Shown in pieces: positions 20,978-31,248 of a stretch of DNA of 64,000 nt; the first letter of the stretch is position 1; every line of letters begins with the position of its first letter. Under the pieces are notes generated by a model, which was not told the origin of the DNA, did no database searches, and saw nothing but the letters and a program-made list of their open reading frames with translations. A program made the position numbers and the translations under genes. Source of the DNA: Gari tellinella (lineage: Eukaryota > Mollusca > Bivalvia > Cardiida > Psammobiidae); NCBI GenBank assembly GCA_922989275.2, contig OV277867.1, positions 8,618,001-8,682,000 of the forward strand, read 5' to 3'.

Positions 20978-21217
20978 GTCCCGTTTCATATAACTTCGTA
21001 CGACAAAAACGGTCGTAAGTCAAAATTTCAAAAACATTTAATTTCTGATTTCTCTATCTAATCATGTCTTGTGACATCACTTTGGAATCGTCTTTTCAAG
21101 ACGATTCCAAAGAGATGCCACAAGACAGGAACAGATGGGGGAAAGAAATAATAATTGATTGTTTTATAATCTGACTTACGACAGCATTTGTCGTACGAAG
21201 TTTTATGAAACGGACCC
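20978..21217. mobile_element. MITE family K (CCCGTTTCATAAAAC type)
   Basis: GTCCCGTTTCATATAACTTC faces GAAGTTTTATGAAACGGACC. The centre is GACATCACTTTGGAATCG...CGATTCCAAAGAGATG. Further copies are at 34653, 44259 and 53953. Confidence 0.88.
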
Positions 21218-21245
21218 GATATCACTATCTCCATTGTTGTGGTAG

Positions 21246-21486
21246 TACAGTTTAAAAGACGTTATTCTTCCCCATTTCGCAAATGAAACGCAAAGCAATA
21301 AAATGTTGAAAATTATATTTGTATCAAATCTGGTACGGTTTATTTTTCTCTTAGTGGTAAACAGTTTGGAACCTGATCAGACGTCGGGTTACCCGACGTC
21401 TGATATGGCTCCAAACCATTTGCAATGGAAATATTTGTTTTTAGCATAAATGCGTTTATTTGAAAAGAAAAACATCTCTCCACTGC
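21246..21486 (+). mobile_element. MITE family A, diverged copy
   Basis: TACAGTTTAAAAGACGTTATTC and ACATCTCTCCACTGCA ends are decayed. The core keeps GATCAGACGTCGGGTTACCC and its partner with compensating C-to-T changes on both arms (ACGTCGG/CCGACGT). Confidence 0.82.
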
Positions 21487-21535
21487 ATATATAGTACCTA
21501 GAACTTTGTAGGTAGCAATCAGGGAAGACAATCAT

Positions 21536-21786
21536 TTTACCCTCTAAACCCTAGCGACGAGTATACTCGTCATTTACATACCATGTACCTGTTAGGATTA
21601 CACTTGTCCCGTGCAAACAGTGTAGACCCTTATCAGATGGCCCCTTAATGAGCCGTCTGATCAGGGTCTACACTCTTTGTCATTTTGAAATATACTGTTA
21701 AAATCAACCCTAAATAGTCAAAAATTGACTAGATTTATTTTGAAGTTGGCATTGTCTATTAACAGTTTCAGGGGTGAATAAGTTAA
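21536..21786 (+). mobile_element. MITE family E
   Basis: TTTACCCTCTAAACCCTAG faces AGTTTCAGGGGTGAATAAGTTAA. The core is CAAACAGTGTAGACCCTTATC...GATCAGGGTCTACAC. Confidence 0.8.
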
Positions 21787-21990
21787 TTGAACCCTAGTGA
21801 CGTGTATTTGCACCAGTTACAAACGGTGTACATGTGAAGAGTGCACTTTTTCTATGCAAACAGTTTAGATCCAGATCAGAGAGTTGTCATTTTGCAATAT
21901 AAAAACAACCCCAAATAGTCAAAGAAAGGCTAATGCTGTGCGGCGTCATATGGTTGTTTGAAAACAAATTGACTATATAAGGCCCTTAAA
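21783..21990 (+). mobile_element. Second family E copy, abutting the first
   Basis: TTAATTGAACCCTAGTGACG starts at the TTAA that ends the preceding copy. CAAACAGTTTAGATCCAGATC remains of the core and the right arm is degraded. Confidence 0.6.
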
Positions 21991-22388
21991 CCCACTTGTA
22001 CATGTATATAGTTCTACTAGAACTACATAGGCAACCATTTAGGTCACTTACAGAAGTCACGTGACTTGCAGTCTGGTCAGGGTCTATGCTGTTTACCAAA
22101 ATATCGTTTCCGTTATATTTGTATCACAACAGTAGGCCATATCGATATCACAATAGTAGGCTCTATTGGCACCACCATTCATGTGTACACACATGTACAT
22201 GTGGCTGATGATTACGGTAAATGTTCCTAACCATTTGTTTGCACGCACTTTGTACATAGATTTATGATATTTTGACAGAAAATGGCATATGTGTTCAACT
22301 TAAATACCCCTGATGTCAAGTTGTCAATAGCATTTTATTGGTAACATGTACCTATGCAAGTAGTTTGTGAGTTCAACTGGAAAACATC

Positions 22389-22654
22389 TAATCCATTATT
22401 CTATAGCCTGTTTCTAATATTGAAGATAGATACCGGTAATCACTTAATGCAGGTTGAAAGTAAAGCAGAATGCGCCTTAAGGCGCATTCTGCTTTACTTT
22501 CAACCTGTTTTAAGCTACCGTCGTTTAGAATATAGAAAATATTCCATATGACACATATTCATTACTGTATAAATTGGAACTACTGTACTTGTATTTTCTC
22601 CAGTGTAGGAATAAATTAGAGGCGTAAAAGTGCGTATTTATTGGGTAATTAATT
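22389..22654 (+). mobile_element. MITE family C
   Basis: TAATCCATTATTCTATAGCC begins the element. The core is AGCAGAATGCGCCTTAAGGC...TTCTGCTTTACTTTCAACC. The right arm ends GGCGTAAAAGTGCG...GGGTAATTAATTAA. Confidence 0.82.
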
Positions 22655-22720
22655 AAATTAAAACTTGAACAGTGATAGGGAAATCGTGGCATGCTAGATA
22701 TACAGATATCACAATTTCTC

Positions 22721-22938
22721 TTAACCCATTACCCCATAAATTAGACTTTTTACCGTTTTGCACCTTCAACTTATTCCTCCACCGAAGAAAAATGCAGTCA
22801 TGAACTTGTACCCAAACAAGTAGTACGATGTCTATAGTATAGCAGATGGTAGCTTAAAACAGGCTGAAACAGAATGCTGCTTAACTTAAAACAATAACTT
22901 AAAAATAATGCCCTTTCTGGTTTTCATTCTATCTGCTT
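22721..22938 (-). mobile_element. MITE family C, truncated
   Basis: TTAACCCATTACCCCATAA starts a copy whose core is rearranged (CAGGCTGAAACAGAATGCTGC). It is followed by a family G-like fragment (AACTCGTTCACTGCC) to about 23046. Confidence 0.65.
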
Positions 22939-23253
22939 TAACTCGTTCACTGCCAAGTTATTTCTAAAATGAAAAAAAAAGATTTGATAAGTTGATAAGT
23001 GAAAGCAGACGTCTATTGTTTAAAGCAAATGACAACATGGCAGTGAATTTCGTTGTGTATTGCAGGCAAAAGCTTAAAAGGGAAGATCTCTAAATTACTG
23101 TCGTCCTATTTTAAACACATGTCTTATAAAAGCTTGTATTTAGCTTTCTTTTATGTGTCGCTGAAAAGAGGATTTACTTTAAGGAATATAGATTCTATTT
23201 CAGTGGATAAAATGGTATTATTTCTGTTAAACATTATATGAAAACAATTTATT

Positions 23254-23503
23254 TACAGTGGAGAATCTGTTATTCTTTCCCGTTTAAACGCAAACGTACG
23301 CAAACGCAAAGCACTAAAACGTAGAAAAGAACAACTTTTGGACAAATCTGATAATTCTTGTTTATCTTGGTGGCAAACAGTTTGGAGCCTGATCAGACGC
23401 CGGGTTACCCGGCGTCTGATCTGGCTCCAAACTGTTTGCACTGCAAATAATAGTTTTAGCGTAAACGCGTTTATTGGGAAAGAATAACAGATTCTCCACT
23501 GTA
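23254..23503 (+). mobile_element. MITE family A, complete copy
   Basis: TA-CAGTGGAGAATCTG and CAGATTCTCCACTG-TA ends with standard arms and a perfect-looking core tip CGCCGGGTTACCCGGCG. Confidence 0.94.
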
Positions 23504-23504
23504 T

Positions 23505-23594
23505 ATGTTTAAATCAACACTAGATATTTAAAAATGGACTGATTTTGGTTGAGAACTGGAGTTGTCTATTAAAGTTTCAGAGGTAAATGAATAA
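23505..23594 (+). repeat. Family E right-arm fragment
   Basis: AAAAATGGACTGATTTTGG, AACTGGAGTTGTCTATTAAAG and TTTCAGAGGTAAATGA match the right arm of family E. Confidence 0.55.
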
Positions 23595-23616
23595 AACTGT
23601 CTATTTGATATGGTGT

Positions 23617-23970
23617 TACAGTGTTCCCTCCCAACAACGACCCTTCAAAAAACGAAAACTCCTTATAACGACCTTGCCGCAGTTCCCTAAACATGACAAT
23701 TATGTCTAACGCGTTTACAGCTGCAATATCGTCTGCTTTTCTTTCTCAAAGTTATATATAAGTGGGCATTTTGATAGAATAAAAATAATGACGAGTGAAA
23801 AACAGCTTGAATCCATGTCAGACGCCGCGTAACGCGGCGTCTGATCTGGATTCAAGCTGTTTGGATATTTAAGCCAAGTCTTTATTTTCACTCCCTATAA
23901 TGACTCCCTCCGAAAAACACATACAATATGTGTCTCCCATTGGTTGTCGCTGTAAATAGGGAGCACTGTA
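23617..23970 (+). mobile_element. MITE family B, complete with TA duplication
   Basis: TTA-CAGTGTTCCCTCCCAAC and TAGGGAGCACTG-TA. The core is AACAGCTTGAATCCATGTC...TGGATTCAAGCTGTTTG around CGCCGCGTAACGCGGCG. Arms carry TCTCCCATTGGTTGTCGCTG and AGCTGCAATATCGTCTGC. Confidence 0.88.
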
Positions 23971-24025
23971 CAATTATTATAGTTGTCTGTTGTATTCACT
24001 TGTTAGTTCGTTTGATACACTATTC

Positions 24026-24225
24026 CTTCTCTACAACGGCCTCCGAACGACGAATCCCTCCTTACAACAATGCGTGCCACTGTTCCCGAAATAAGAGAAG
24101 TATGTCTAATTATTTTAATGCTTCAGTATCATCTGCTTAAACCCGTCTGTTATTTTCTCTCTCAAAGTTCTGTTTTGGACATAGTGACAGAAGAAGCATA
24201 AAGACAAACGGTTTGAACCTGTGAC
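24026..24225 (+). repeat. Family B fragment
   Basis: CCTTCTCTACAACGGCCTCC, CAGTATCATCTGCTTAAACC and GACAAACGGTTTGAACC match the left arm and half the core of family B. Confidence 0.55.
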
Positions 24226-24228
24226 ATA

Positions 24229-24591
24229 TACAGCGCCCCCTCTCTACAACGACAACCAATGGGAGACACTGATCGTGTGCGTTGTACGGAGGGAGTCGTT
24301 ATAGAGAGGGAAAATTGGTTTACATTTACAAACAGCTTGAATCCAGATCAGACGCCGCGTTACGCGGCGTCTGATCTGGACTCAAGCTGTTTGTCACTCA
24401 TCATTAAGTATTTTTCTGTCAAAATGTCTAATATGTAATTTTGAGAAAAACAGCAGACGACAACTTTAAGCAGAATATATAACAGCAGTCAAAGCGTTAA
24501 GACATAATTGTCATGTTAGGGAACTGCGACAAACGTCGCTGTAAGGAGGGAATTGTTGTTGGGAGGGCCGTTGTAGAGAGGGAACACTGTA
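24229..24591 (-). mobile_element. MITE family B, complete, reverse
   Basis: TA-CAGCGCCCCCTCTCTACAA and GTAGAGAGGGAACACTG-TA. The core is CAGCTTGAATCCAGATC...GATCTGGACTCAAGCTG with the tip GCCGCGTTACGCGGC. Confidence 0.88.
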
Positions 24592-24734
24592 TTGTCAATG
24601 TGCTTTTTAAATAGGCACTTCGTGCAAGTTTGACTGTAGTTAGACCAAAAATAATGCTAGTTTTGTTTGTGAAGGGGTTTTACAAAACTAAATACATGTA
24701 TATACATACATGTATACGCAATCCAACCAACTGA

Positions 24735-24917
24735 AGAAAATTATAGCTTTTTTCAAAAATACAATTCTTTATTTATTTGAGTGACAAACGGTTTGGAGCT
24801 AAATCAGACGCCGGGTAACCCGGCGTCTGATCTAGCTCCAAACTGTTTGCATTGGAAATAATTGTTTTAGCACAAGAGCGTTGATTGGGGAAGAAATAAG
24901 GACCGCCATACTGTGTA
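24735..24917 (+). mobile_element. MITE family A, decayed copy
   Basis: The core is well kept (GAGCTAAATCAGACGCC...GGCGTCTGATCTAGCTC) but both outer ends are eroded. The final CATACTGTGTA is a relic of CCACTGTA. Confidence 0.75.
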
Positions 24918-25090
24918 ATAATGTCACTTTCTTGGCGACTTTTTCCAAGCAGTGGAAAGAATCGACAGTGAGATTTTATTGACTTGTATTTAGTTTTCTT
25001 ATGTTCATGGTATTTGAAAATGTATATACATGTACATAGATAATCTTCCTTTAATGAAATATGTGAAGATCTACATTAAGTGCTTAGTAG

Positions 25091-25339
25091 TCAGTGGAGA
25101 ATCTGTTATTCTTTCCCGTTTAAACGCAAACGTACGCAAACGCAAAACACTAAAACGTAGAAAAGTACAACTTTTTGACAATTCTAATAATTCATATTCA
25201 TCTTGGTGGCAAACAGTTTGGAGCCTGATCAGACGCCGGGTAACCCCGCGTCTGATCTGGCTCCAAACTGTTTGCACTGCAAATAATAGTTTTAGCGTAA
25301 ACGCGTTTATTGGGAAAGAATAACAGATTCTCCACTGTA
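25091..25339 (+). mobile_element. MITE family A, complete copy
   Basis: CAGTGGAGAATCTGTTATTC and CAGATTCTCCACTG-TA. The core tip has one mismatch (GGGTAACCCCGCG). Confidence 0.93.
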
Positions 25340-25379
25340 GTCTAGCTCGACGAGGGTATGCGTCTTTTAATAATTGTGG

Positions 25380-25580
25380 AAATGTGGAAAGTACACTCGT
25401 GCTATGCAAACAGTGAAGACTCAGATCTGAGGGCTCATATAGAAGCCCTCTGATCAGGGTCTACACTGTTTGTTAATTGGTAAAAGATACTGCAAAACAG
25501 TACAAAATAGCCAAAAATGAACAAGACCAAACTGAGAACTGGAATTATCCAGTTGAAGTTTCAGAGATGACTGACTAAAG
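25380..25580 (+). mobile_element. MITE family E, left end missing
   Basis: AAAGTACACTCGTGCTATGC, the core AACAGTGAAGACTCAGATC...GATCAGGGTCTACACTG and the right arm CCAGTTGAAGTTTCAGAGATG are in family E order. Confidence 0.72.
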
Positions 25581-25649
25581 GAAAGTGATTGCTTAAATCA
25601 ACAAACGAGTAAATCAGAATGATCATGTACGAAAAGTCTGATCTATTAT

Positions 25650-25901
25650 TACAGTGGAGAATCTGTTATTCTTTCCCGTTTAAACGCAAACGTATACGCA
25701 AACGCAAAGCACTAAAACGTAGAAAAGTACAACTTTTGGACAATTCTGATAATTCATGTTTATCTTGGTGGCAAACAGTTTGGAGCCTGATCAGACGCCG
25801 GGATACCCGGCGTCTGATCTGGCTCCAAACTGTTTGCACTGCAAATAATAGTTTTAGCGTAAACGCGTTTATTGGGAAAGAATAACAGATTCTCCACTGT
25901 A
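25650..25901 (+). mobile_element. MITE family A, complete copy
   Basis: TA-CAGTGGAGAATCTG and CAGATTCTCCACTG-TA. The arm reads AACGCAAACGTATACGCAAAC, one TA unit longer than other copies. Confidence 0.93.
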
Positions 25902-25907
25902 TGCTGA

Positions 25908-26115
25908 TTAACTCATTCATCCCTGAACTTTCAATTTGACTATGCCAATTTCCAATTACGTCTAGTCCATTTGGACTATATAGGTGTGGGTTTAGTTTTT
26001 AACAAATAAATTGCAAAATGACAAATAGTGCAGACCCTGATCAGAGGGCTCCTGCAGTATGCACTGTTTGCAAAGGACAAGAGTACTCTCTTCGGGTACA
26101 CTGTTTGTAAATAGA
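25908..26115 (-). mobile_element. MITE family E, reverse, truncated
   Basis: TTAACTCATTCATCCCTGAAC starts the right arm in reverse; AGACCCTGATCAGAGGGCTCC and TGCACTGTTTGCAAAGGAC keep part of the core. Confidence 0.65.
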
Positions 26116-26232
26116 CATTGGTTTCAACGCAGGTATTTTGATACATGTACAAAGTAATTTGTTTTAGTAATGATGGAAAATAAATGTTACACATGTATAC
26201 CGTTTTTATTCATTCGTGTTTTTATATAAAAT

Positions 26233-26463
26233 GGTCTGGATCCAACTTAACGGACAGAAAATAATTACAATTTTGACGAAATATTTGCGCAGACGCCACG
26301 CGTAACAACGGTTGTTATTCATTTGTGATAAAAACAATAAATGGAGATTCCACTGGTTTGGATCCAGATAAATAAATAAAAATCTCTGATGTAGACACGT
26401 GGCGTCTGTGCAACTATTTCGTCAAAAATTGATATATTTTCTGTCCATTAGTTTGGATCCAGA
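26233..26463. mobile_element. Inverted-repeat element family Q
   Basis: TGGATCCAACTTAACGGACAG...GACGAAATATTTGCGCAGACGCC faces GGCGTCTGTGCAACTATTTCGTC...CTGTCCATTAGTTTGGATCC. The internal GGTTTGGATCCAGATAAATAA recurs at about 27850, where a related copy lies. Confidence 0.65.
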
Positions 26464-26778
26464 TTATTAAAAATATTTATTTGGTATCTGTATCTGTATG
26501 GTACTCGATAGAAGCTCACTTAAAGACATTTCCTCAGACCATTGATGGAGTCCCCCCTCCTCCATTGCTCTCGATAGGCGTGAAAAAGCATGCAGCATAA
26601 GCTGCCAGCGGTATACCAATTTCAGTAGGTGACAAAATACAGGTAACGCAGTAGTAAAGTGTGCAAAACCAATGCCACTAATCTCAAGATGTCTAGAGAG
26701 GCCCTCACATACACACACTCAAGGGATTTTTCAATGGGTTTTACTAACCAAACTAACAATTACTAACCAGACACACAT

Positions 26779-27052
26779 ATAAAGCAGATTGAGATGATTC
26801 AACGCAGAGCAGCCAGGTTTGTCAAGCGAGACTATGAACGCACCAACTCAGTATCATCCATGCTTGAAGACCTCAAATGGGACACCCTACAACACAGACG
26901 AAATGTAACCAGAGTCACAATGTTGTACAAGACTATCCACAACAAAATCAGTTTACCAACATAGCTTCTTCCCTGCCACTATCATATTATGGAACCATCT
27001 GCCGCAGCACGTCGTGAACATACAGTCACTTGACGGCTTTAAAGCGGCCATG
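26779..27052 (+). pseudogene. Non-LTR retrotransposon tail (reverse transcriptase C-terminus)
   Basis: The frame reads KQIEMIQRRAARFVKRDYER...LEDLKWDTLQHRR...MLYKTIHNKISLP, the usual region after the RT domain in CR1-like elements. It then jumps to a segment with LWNHLPQHVVNIQSLDGFKA, implying an internal deletion. No upstream RT remains. It is a dead 5'-truncated copy. Confidence 0.75.
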
Positions 27053-27173
27053 TCAAATGTCAAATGTCAAATGTCCAAATCCTATAAACCAGCATTTCGT
27101 TTTTACCCTGTTTTTAACTACAGTACATACAAAAAGACATAACAACACCACCAGTGTTTCTTTTAACTGGCTT

Positions 27174-27387
27174 TTAACCCTTAGCCCGCCAAATAAATTG
27201 TCGTCTGCTATATTTCTCGTCTGCTTCAAGTTTCAAAGTGCTTCAAAGTTGCTCAAAATTGCTGAAAATGTTGTCCGAGTGTCAAACAGCTTGGATCTGG
27301 ATGAGACGCCGAGTTACTCGGCGTCTCATCCGGATCCAAGCTGTTTGCATATGGAGCTATAGTCGTGAGTGGCAGGCTAAGGGTTAA
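27174..27387 (+). mobile_element. MITE family H (TTAA type), complete
   Basis: TTAACCCTTAGCCCGCCAAAT faces GAGTGGCAGGCTAAGGGTTAA. The core is CAAACAGCTTGGATCTGGATG...CATCCGGATCCAAGCTGTTTG with the tip GACGCCGAGTTACTCGGCGTC. Confidence 0.9.
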
Positions 27388-27512
27388 TATTAATATTGGT
27401 GTTAATATTAATATTATTAATATTAATATTGATGTTAATATTAATTAGTATTATTATTGATGATCGATGATGATGATGATGATGATGAAGATGATGATGA
27501 TGATGAACAATT
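27384..27512 (+). repeat. Simple repeats (AATATT-rich, then GAT)n
   Basis: Irregular TTAATATTAATATT units give way to an imperfect (GAT)n run ending near 27507. Confidence 0.9.
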
Positions 27513-27837
27513 TTAAGGTACGGGCCTCACATGAAACGCTTGGATGAGTATATCCCTAGACAAGATAGCAGTAAGGAAACAACTCGCACATGGCTGTATG
27601 CATGATTTTGTACATGGTTTGGTGTTACCACCGAAAAAAAGATCAGGAAATGTCTTTAATGAGCAAAACTTATCGAGGAAACTGTGTGCGTGCAAAGATG
27701 ATAATTAGTCGCGTGGGTAATCACTGATCATCAGTAGTTTTAGGTTTGAAATAATTTTTATAAGTGTCTGTACAGCACGATACTATTTTCACTGATTGTT
27801 TGTGTGATTTCCTTTGCTTTCTTTTATTTCTTTCAAT

Positions 27838-28040
27838 TGCAGATTCCATTGGTTTGGATCCAGATTAATAAATAAAAATATCTTATGTGGACGCGTGGCG
27901 TCTGTACAAATATTTGGTCAAAATTTGGTTTTATCAGAACTGTTCGTTAGTGTGGATCCAGATTAGTAAATTACCCTCTTCTATTTCTGTACGTTAGTTT
28001 GAATACAGATCAGTAAATACAAATCCATTATGTGGGCGCA
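27838..28040. mobile_element. Family Q copy just upstream of TMEM183
   Basis: GGTTTGGATCCAGATTAATAA, GTGGACGCGTGGCGTCTGT and TTAGTGTGGATCCAGATTAG repeat the pieces of the element at 26233. It lies about 250 bp before the TMEM183 start codon. Confidence 0.55.
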
Positions 28041-28285
28041 CGGTCCTTGCATATAAGTAAATAAGAGGTGTGAAAAATAAAACTGGGTAGCGAGACTAGC
28101 GACCAAGTCTAGGTAGCGAAAAGACCAGCCGCGAAAGGTAGCGAAGAATTCCGCACAATAATTATAGCCGGGTCAATGTTTTACCCAATGCCAAACCAAA
28201 AAACCTTTTACTTCCGGTGTATGCATTTGTTATATTTCTTGACATTTCACAACACATTACGTCAATTTCTAAAATTAGTCCACGG
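28041..28285 (+). promoter_or_regulatory. Probable 5' region of TMEM183
   Basis: This segment precedes the predicted start codon. It carries three GTAGCGA motifs (near 28088, 28112 and 28138) and several CpG in otherwise CpG-poor DNA. There is no TATA box at a convincing place. The transcription start cannot be fixed from sequence. Confidence 0.35.
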
Positions 28286-28337
28286 ATGTCCAAAAGTTTC
28301 AGGAATGGAAGGAAGAACAACGAACATTACTTTCCAG
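28286..28337 (+). CDS. TMEM183: TMEM183 homologue, exon 1
   Basis: ATG at 28286 in the context CCACGGATGTCC opens a basic N-terminus, MSKSFRNGRKNNEHYFP, ending at CCAG|GTAAGA in phase 1. The codon completed by the next exon is GAT. The basic start followed by a 'VTVADYANS'-like motif in exon 2 is the layout I recall for vertebrate TMEM183A. The start is less certain than the other exons because it is short, but phase and position fit. Confidence 0.7.
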
Positions 28338-28869
28338 GTAAGACAAGTGTATTCATTTTTAATAGCGTACTTACCCAGCAGCCAGAAAACGGATCCCGGC
28401 CTACGGGTTCGGACCGGTCTAACTTCGCCTTGTAGTAAAATCCTAATTTTCAGGACCATCAGCTATTTTTATAACAGGACCCAGGCTATGAAATACATAC
28501 CTTTCAATTCTATGGACATTTTCCTAAAATATCGAGGATAATCACTTATCGAATACAAAGGGCATCCCTACATTTTCAATTGGCAGGGTTCACCCTGGCT
28601 TAAAATTTTCTTGCTCCAGCACTTGCGCCAAATGAAAAAAGTTTGCGTCAAAATAATATTTTTGGAGCCAAATTTTTCGCCATTTTTTTATGTATGTTAT
28701 ACATACATGTGATATTTTCTTGGACCCAAATAGGGAGATTTGGTAATTTTAATAGGGAGATTGGGGTGCCAAATAGTAATCAGTGAATAGATAAGTCTAT
28801 AGACGATTAGACCACTAAGACAGAGACAATTTTCACCCAGATATATACTTTTTATAATACTGACATGGG

Positions 28870-29090
28870 CCTATTATTCTAGCATCTAGGCTGAAAGTTA
28901 AGCAGAATACTCTTCAGGAGCATTCTGCTTTAGTAAAAGTTTAAGCCTGCTTTAAGCTAGATCTAACATCTGCTAGGATATAAGAACTATTTCTTATGGT
29001 TCTTATATATATGATTCATTCATGACTATAGTAAAGGTAAACTGGAACTATATCTATTTTCTTGAGAGAATGAATGAAGTAGTTCAAATG
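28870..29090 (+). mobile_element. MITE family C, diverged
   Basis: GGCTGAAAGTTAAGCAGAATAC...GCATTCTGCTTTAG is a decayed core. The right arm AGCTAGATCTAACATCTGC and TAAACTGGAACTATATC follows the family C order. Confidence 0.65.
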
Positions 29091-29171
29091 GTCTAGATTT
29101 CTATCTATGGAGTAGATCTAGAAAGAGTAGGCAACTTAACAATCTGTTATTCATTAAATTATGCAAACAGT

Positions 29172-29249
29172 ATGGATCAAGATGAGACGCGCATCATCTT
29201 ATATAGATACATGGATCAAGATGAGACGCGCATCATCTTATATAGATAC
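29172..29249 (+). repeat. Exact 39-bp tandem duplication in a hairpin-core relic
   Basis: Two identical units beginning ATGGATCAAGATGAGACGCG and ending TATATAGATAC lie head to tail between GCAAACAGT and AAACTGTTTGACAC. This has replaced the normal palindrome tip. Confidence 0.9.
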
Positions 29250-31248
29250 AAACTGTTTGACACTGATATTTTCTGAAAAAAATGCACAAAAATTAACTCA
29301 GAGAATTGTTGCAGATGACAAAGGTTGCAGACGACAAATTCTGCAGACGATATTTACTAGCGCCATAAAGTGGGTGTGGTTTTAACAACGAAATAACGCG
29401 TCTGAATTTTCTACCACGAAAACTGATTGCAACTCAATTTTACGAGCGTTATTGGTTGTAAAACCTAACTTAATAATTATACATTTGCACAAATCGTATG
29501 TAACAAATAGAAGAATTTAGGTCCAATGTTTAATTTTAATTGATTGTTAGAAAACGGCGCTGGGGAATACTTTTTAGACTAACAAAATATACGTAGTTCT
29601 CGTAGCAAATGTTACGGCGCCCCGTCATTATGTAACGATATCATTTTCAAAGCATTTTTCTGTTACGTGAATATACAAAGTTTTTTGTGGTGGAAATCAA
29701 TTCATGAATGATAAATTCTGATCAGCTCATATAAAATGTGTGTTTGTCCAGAACTTACGGATAATTATCTGATTTTAATCCGACCCGTATCGGCGACATA
29801 GATCTTTATCCTTCGCATCACCGCTTCTAAAAATTGTCGTTGAAAAGGTCTCCGATCCGGGGCGAACCTGTCAATCACTTTTTTTGATAACCAATTAGAT
29901 CTACAACACATTAAAAGCAATCTCGGCGCGTGTGGTCAAACATTGTTTGGCAGCCTGCCATTACACATGCCGTTATCGACGATTTGTTTACACGCATCAG
30001 TAGCGTTTGGTGATAGGCTTTAGCGTGTGTATGGATTAGCCGAACTCTGAAGCCAACTTTAAGGTTTTTAGAGTCGGTGAGAAAATAAACTGTACTATTA
30101 TACGGCGACAATTCCGAAATTTCTCGGCGCCAGACACTTTCGCCGATTCGAAATTTCTGTCGCCAGAATTATTTTTTTTGCGCAAATGGCGCCGTTGGCG
30201 ATGCCCAGCGGGAACCCTGATTTGGGGCCTGTCATAAATTTTGGTGACCATGCCCACCGGGCCTGTCTGATTATGTTACAATCATAGCCTAATGATTGCA
30301 GGATGTTGTCTTTACAAGCCACAAAGAAGTGTGTTATCTATTAAGAAATCAGTGAATGTGTGTGTTTTCGAGCTCTGAATCGAGTTCACACACCTGTCTC
30401 CACGTTCTTGTCATCACTGTTATCTCGAAACTGTTTTTTCCACTTTGAGTTTCAAAAATAAAACTGTCTAAACTTCAAAAACCCATCATATTATTGCCTT
30501 GCATTTGCTTGCATTAAAAGGGTATTCCCCAGGCCATTTAAGCGCTGGGGCACCCCAGTGCCTTAATTTCTGGACCTCAATTGCCCCCAGCGCCTTAAAT
30601 TCCAAGACCCCAGCGCCTTAAAAATCCCCTATCCCCAGCCAGTGCTATTATCAAACACGCTAAAAGGTCGTAAAACTATTTTTATCAGTTTGCTAATTAA
30701 AGCGGGGGGTAAATGGGGACCTCTCAGCAGGAGACAATATGCATACCTCTGATCGCGTTCCGACCGAGGCAGGGGTTATAATCCCTTTGCAACGATGTCA
30801 CGTGACTGTTCTAAAATAGCTGTCAATATTTCAACTTCACACGACGAGAAAATCATGCCAGATGTTATTGTTTTACTGCGCATGATTTAAACATAGCCTA
30901 TACAATCTGAATATCTCGCATATCATCGTTAATGGAGAACCCATACAATATTTCAATTCGCAGATACATCTACTCGCGACTTTTAGCCTTCATAATTTTT
31001 TCTCGGAGATTCTCGGAATTTGGCGGTTAGTTACGATCACTACCAAACACTGTTTCCAATAGAGCATCGTGAATTTTCGTAGTCAACTTGAGAGCATTTA
31101 CCGCAGAAAAAGTCCCGCCAACAAATTTCGATGCCTAATTAGTAATTAATGAAAGCTATATGCCCTATTTAGATTCAAATCAAAATCGATTAAATCTAGA
31201 TTCTAGATCTATTCCATCTCATTGAAATGTTCTAGGATTGTTTTATTA

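Larger units (their letters stand above)
28338..31248. other. TMEM183 intron 1, left part
   Basis: Contains a family C fragment (28870-29090), a tandem duplication (29172-29249), CG-rich repeats around 30100-30250 with GGCGCC and GTCGCC motifs, and a block at 30520-30650 where CCCAGCGCCTTAAA-like units recur. No further exon was supported. Confidence 0.5.
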
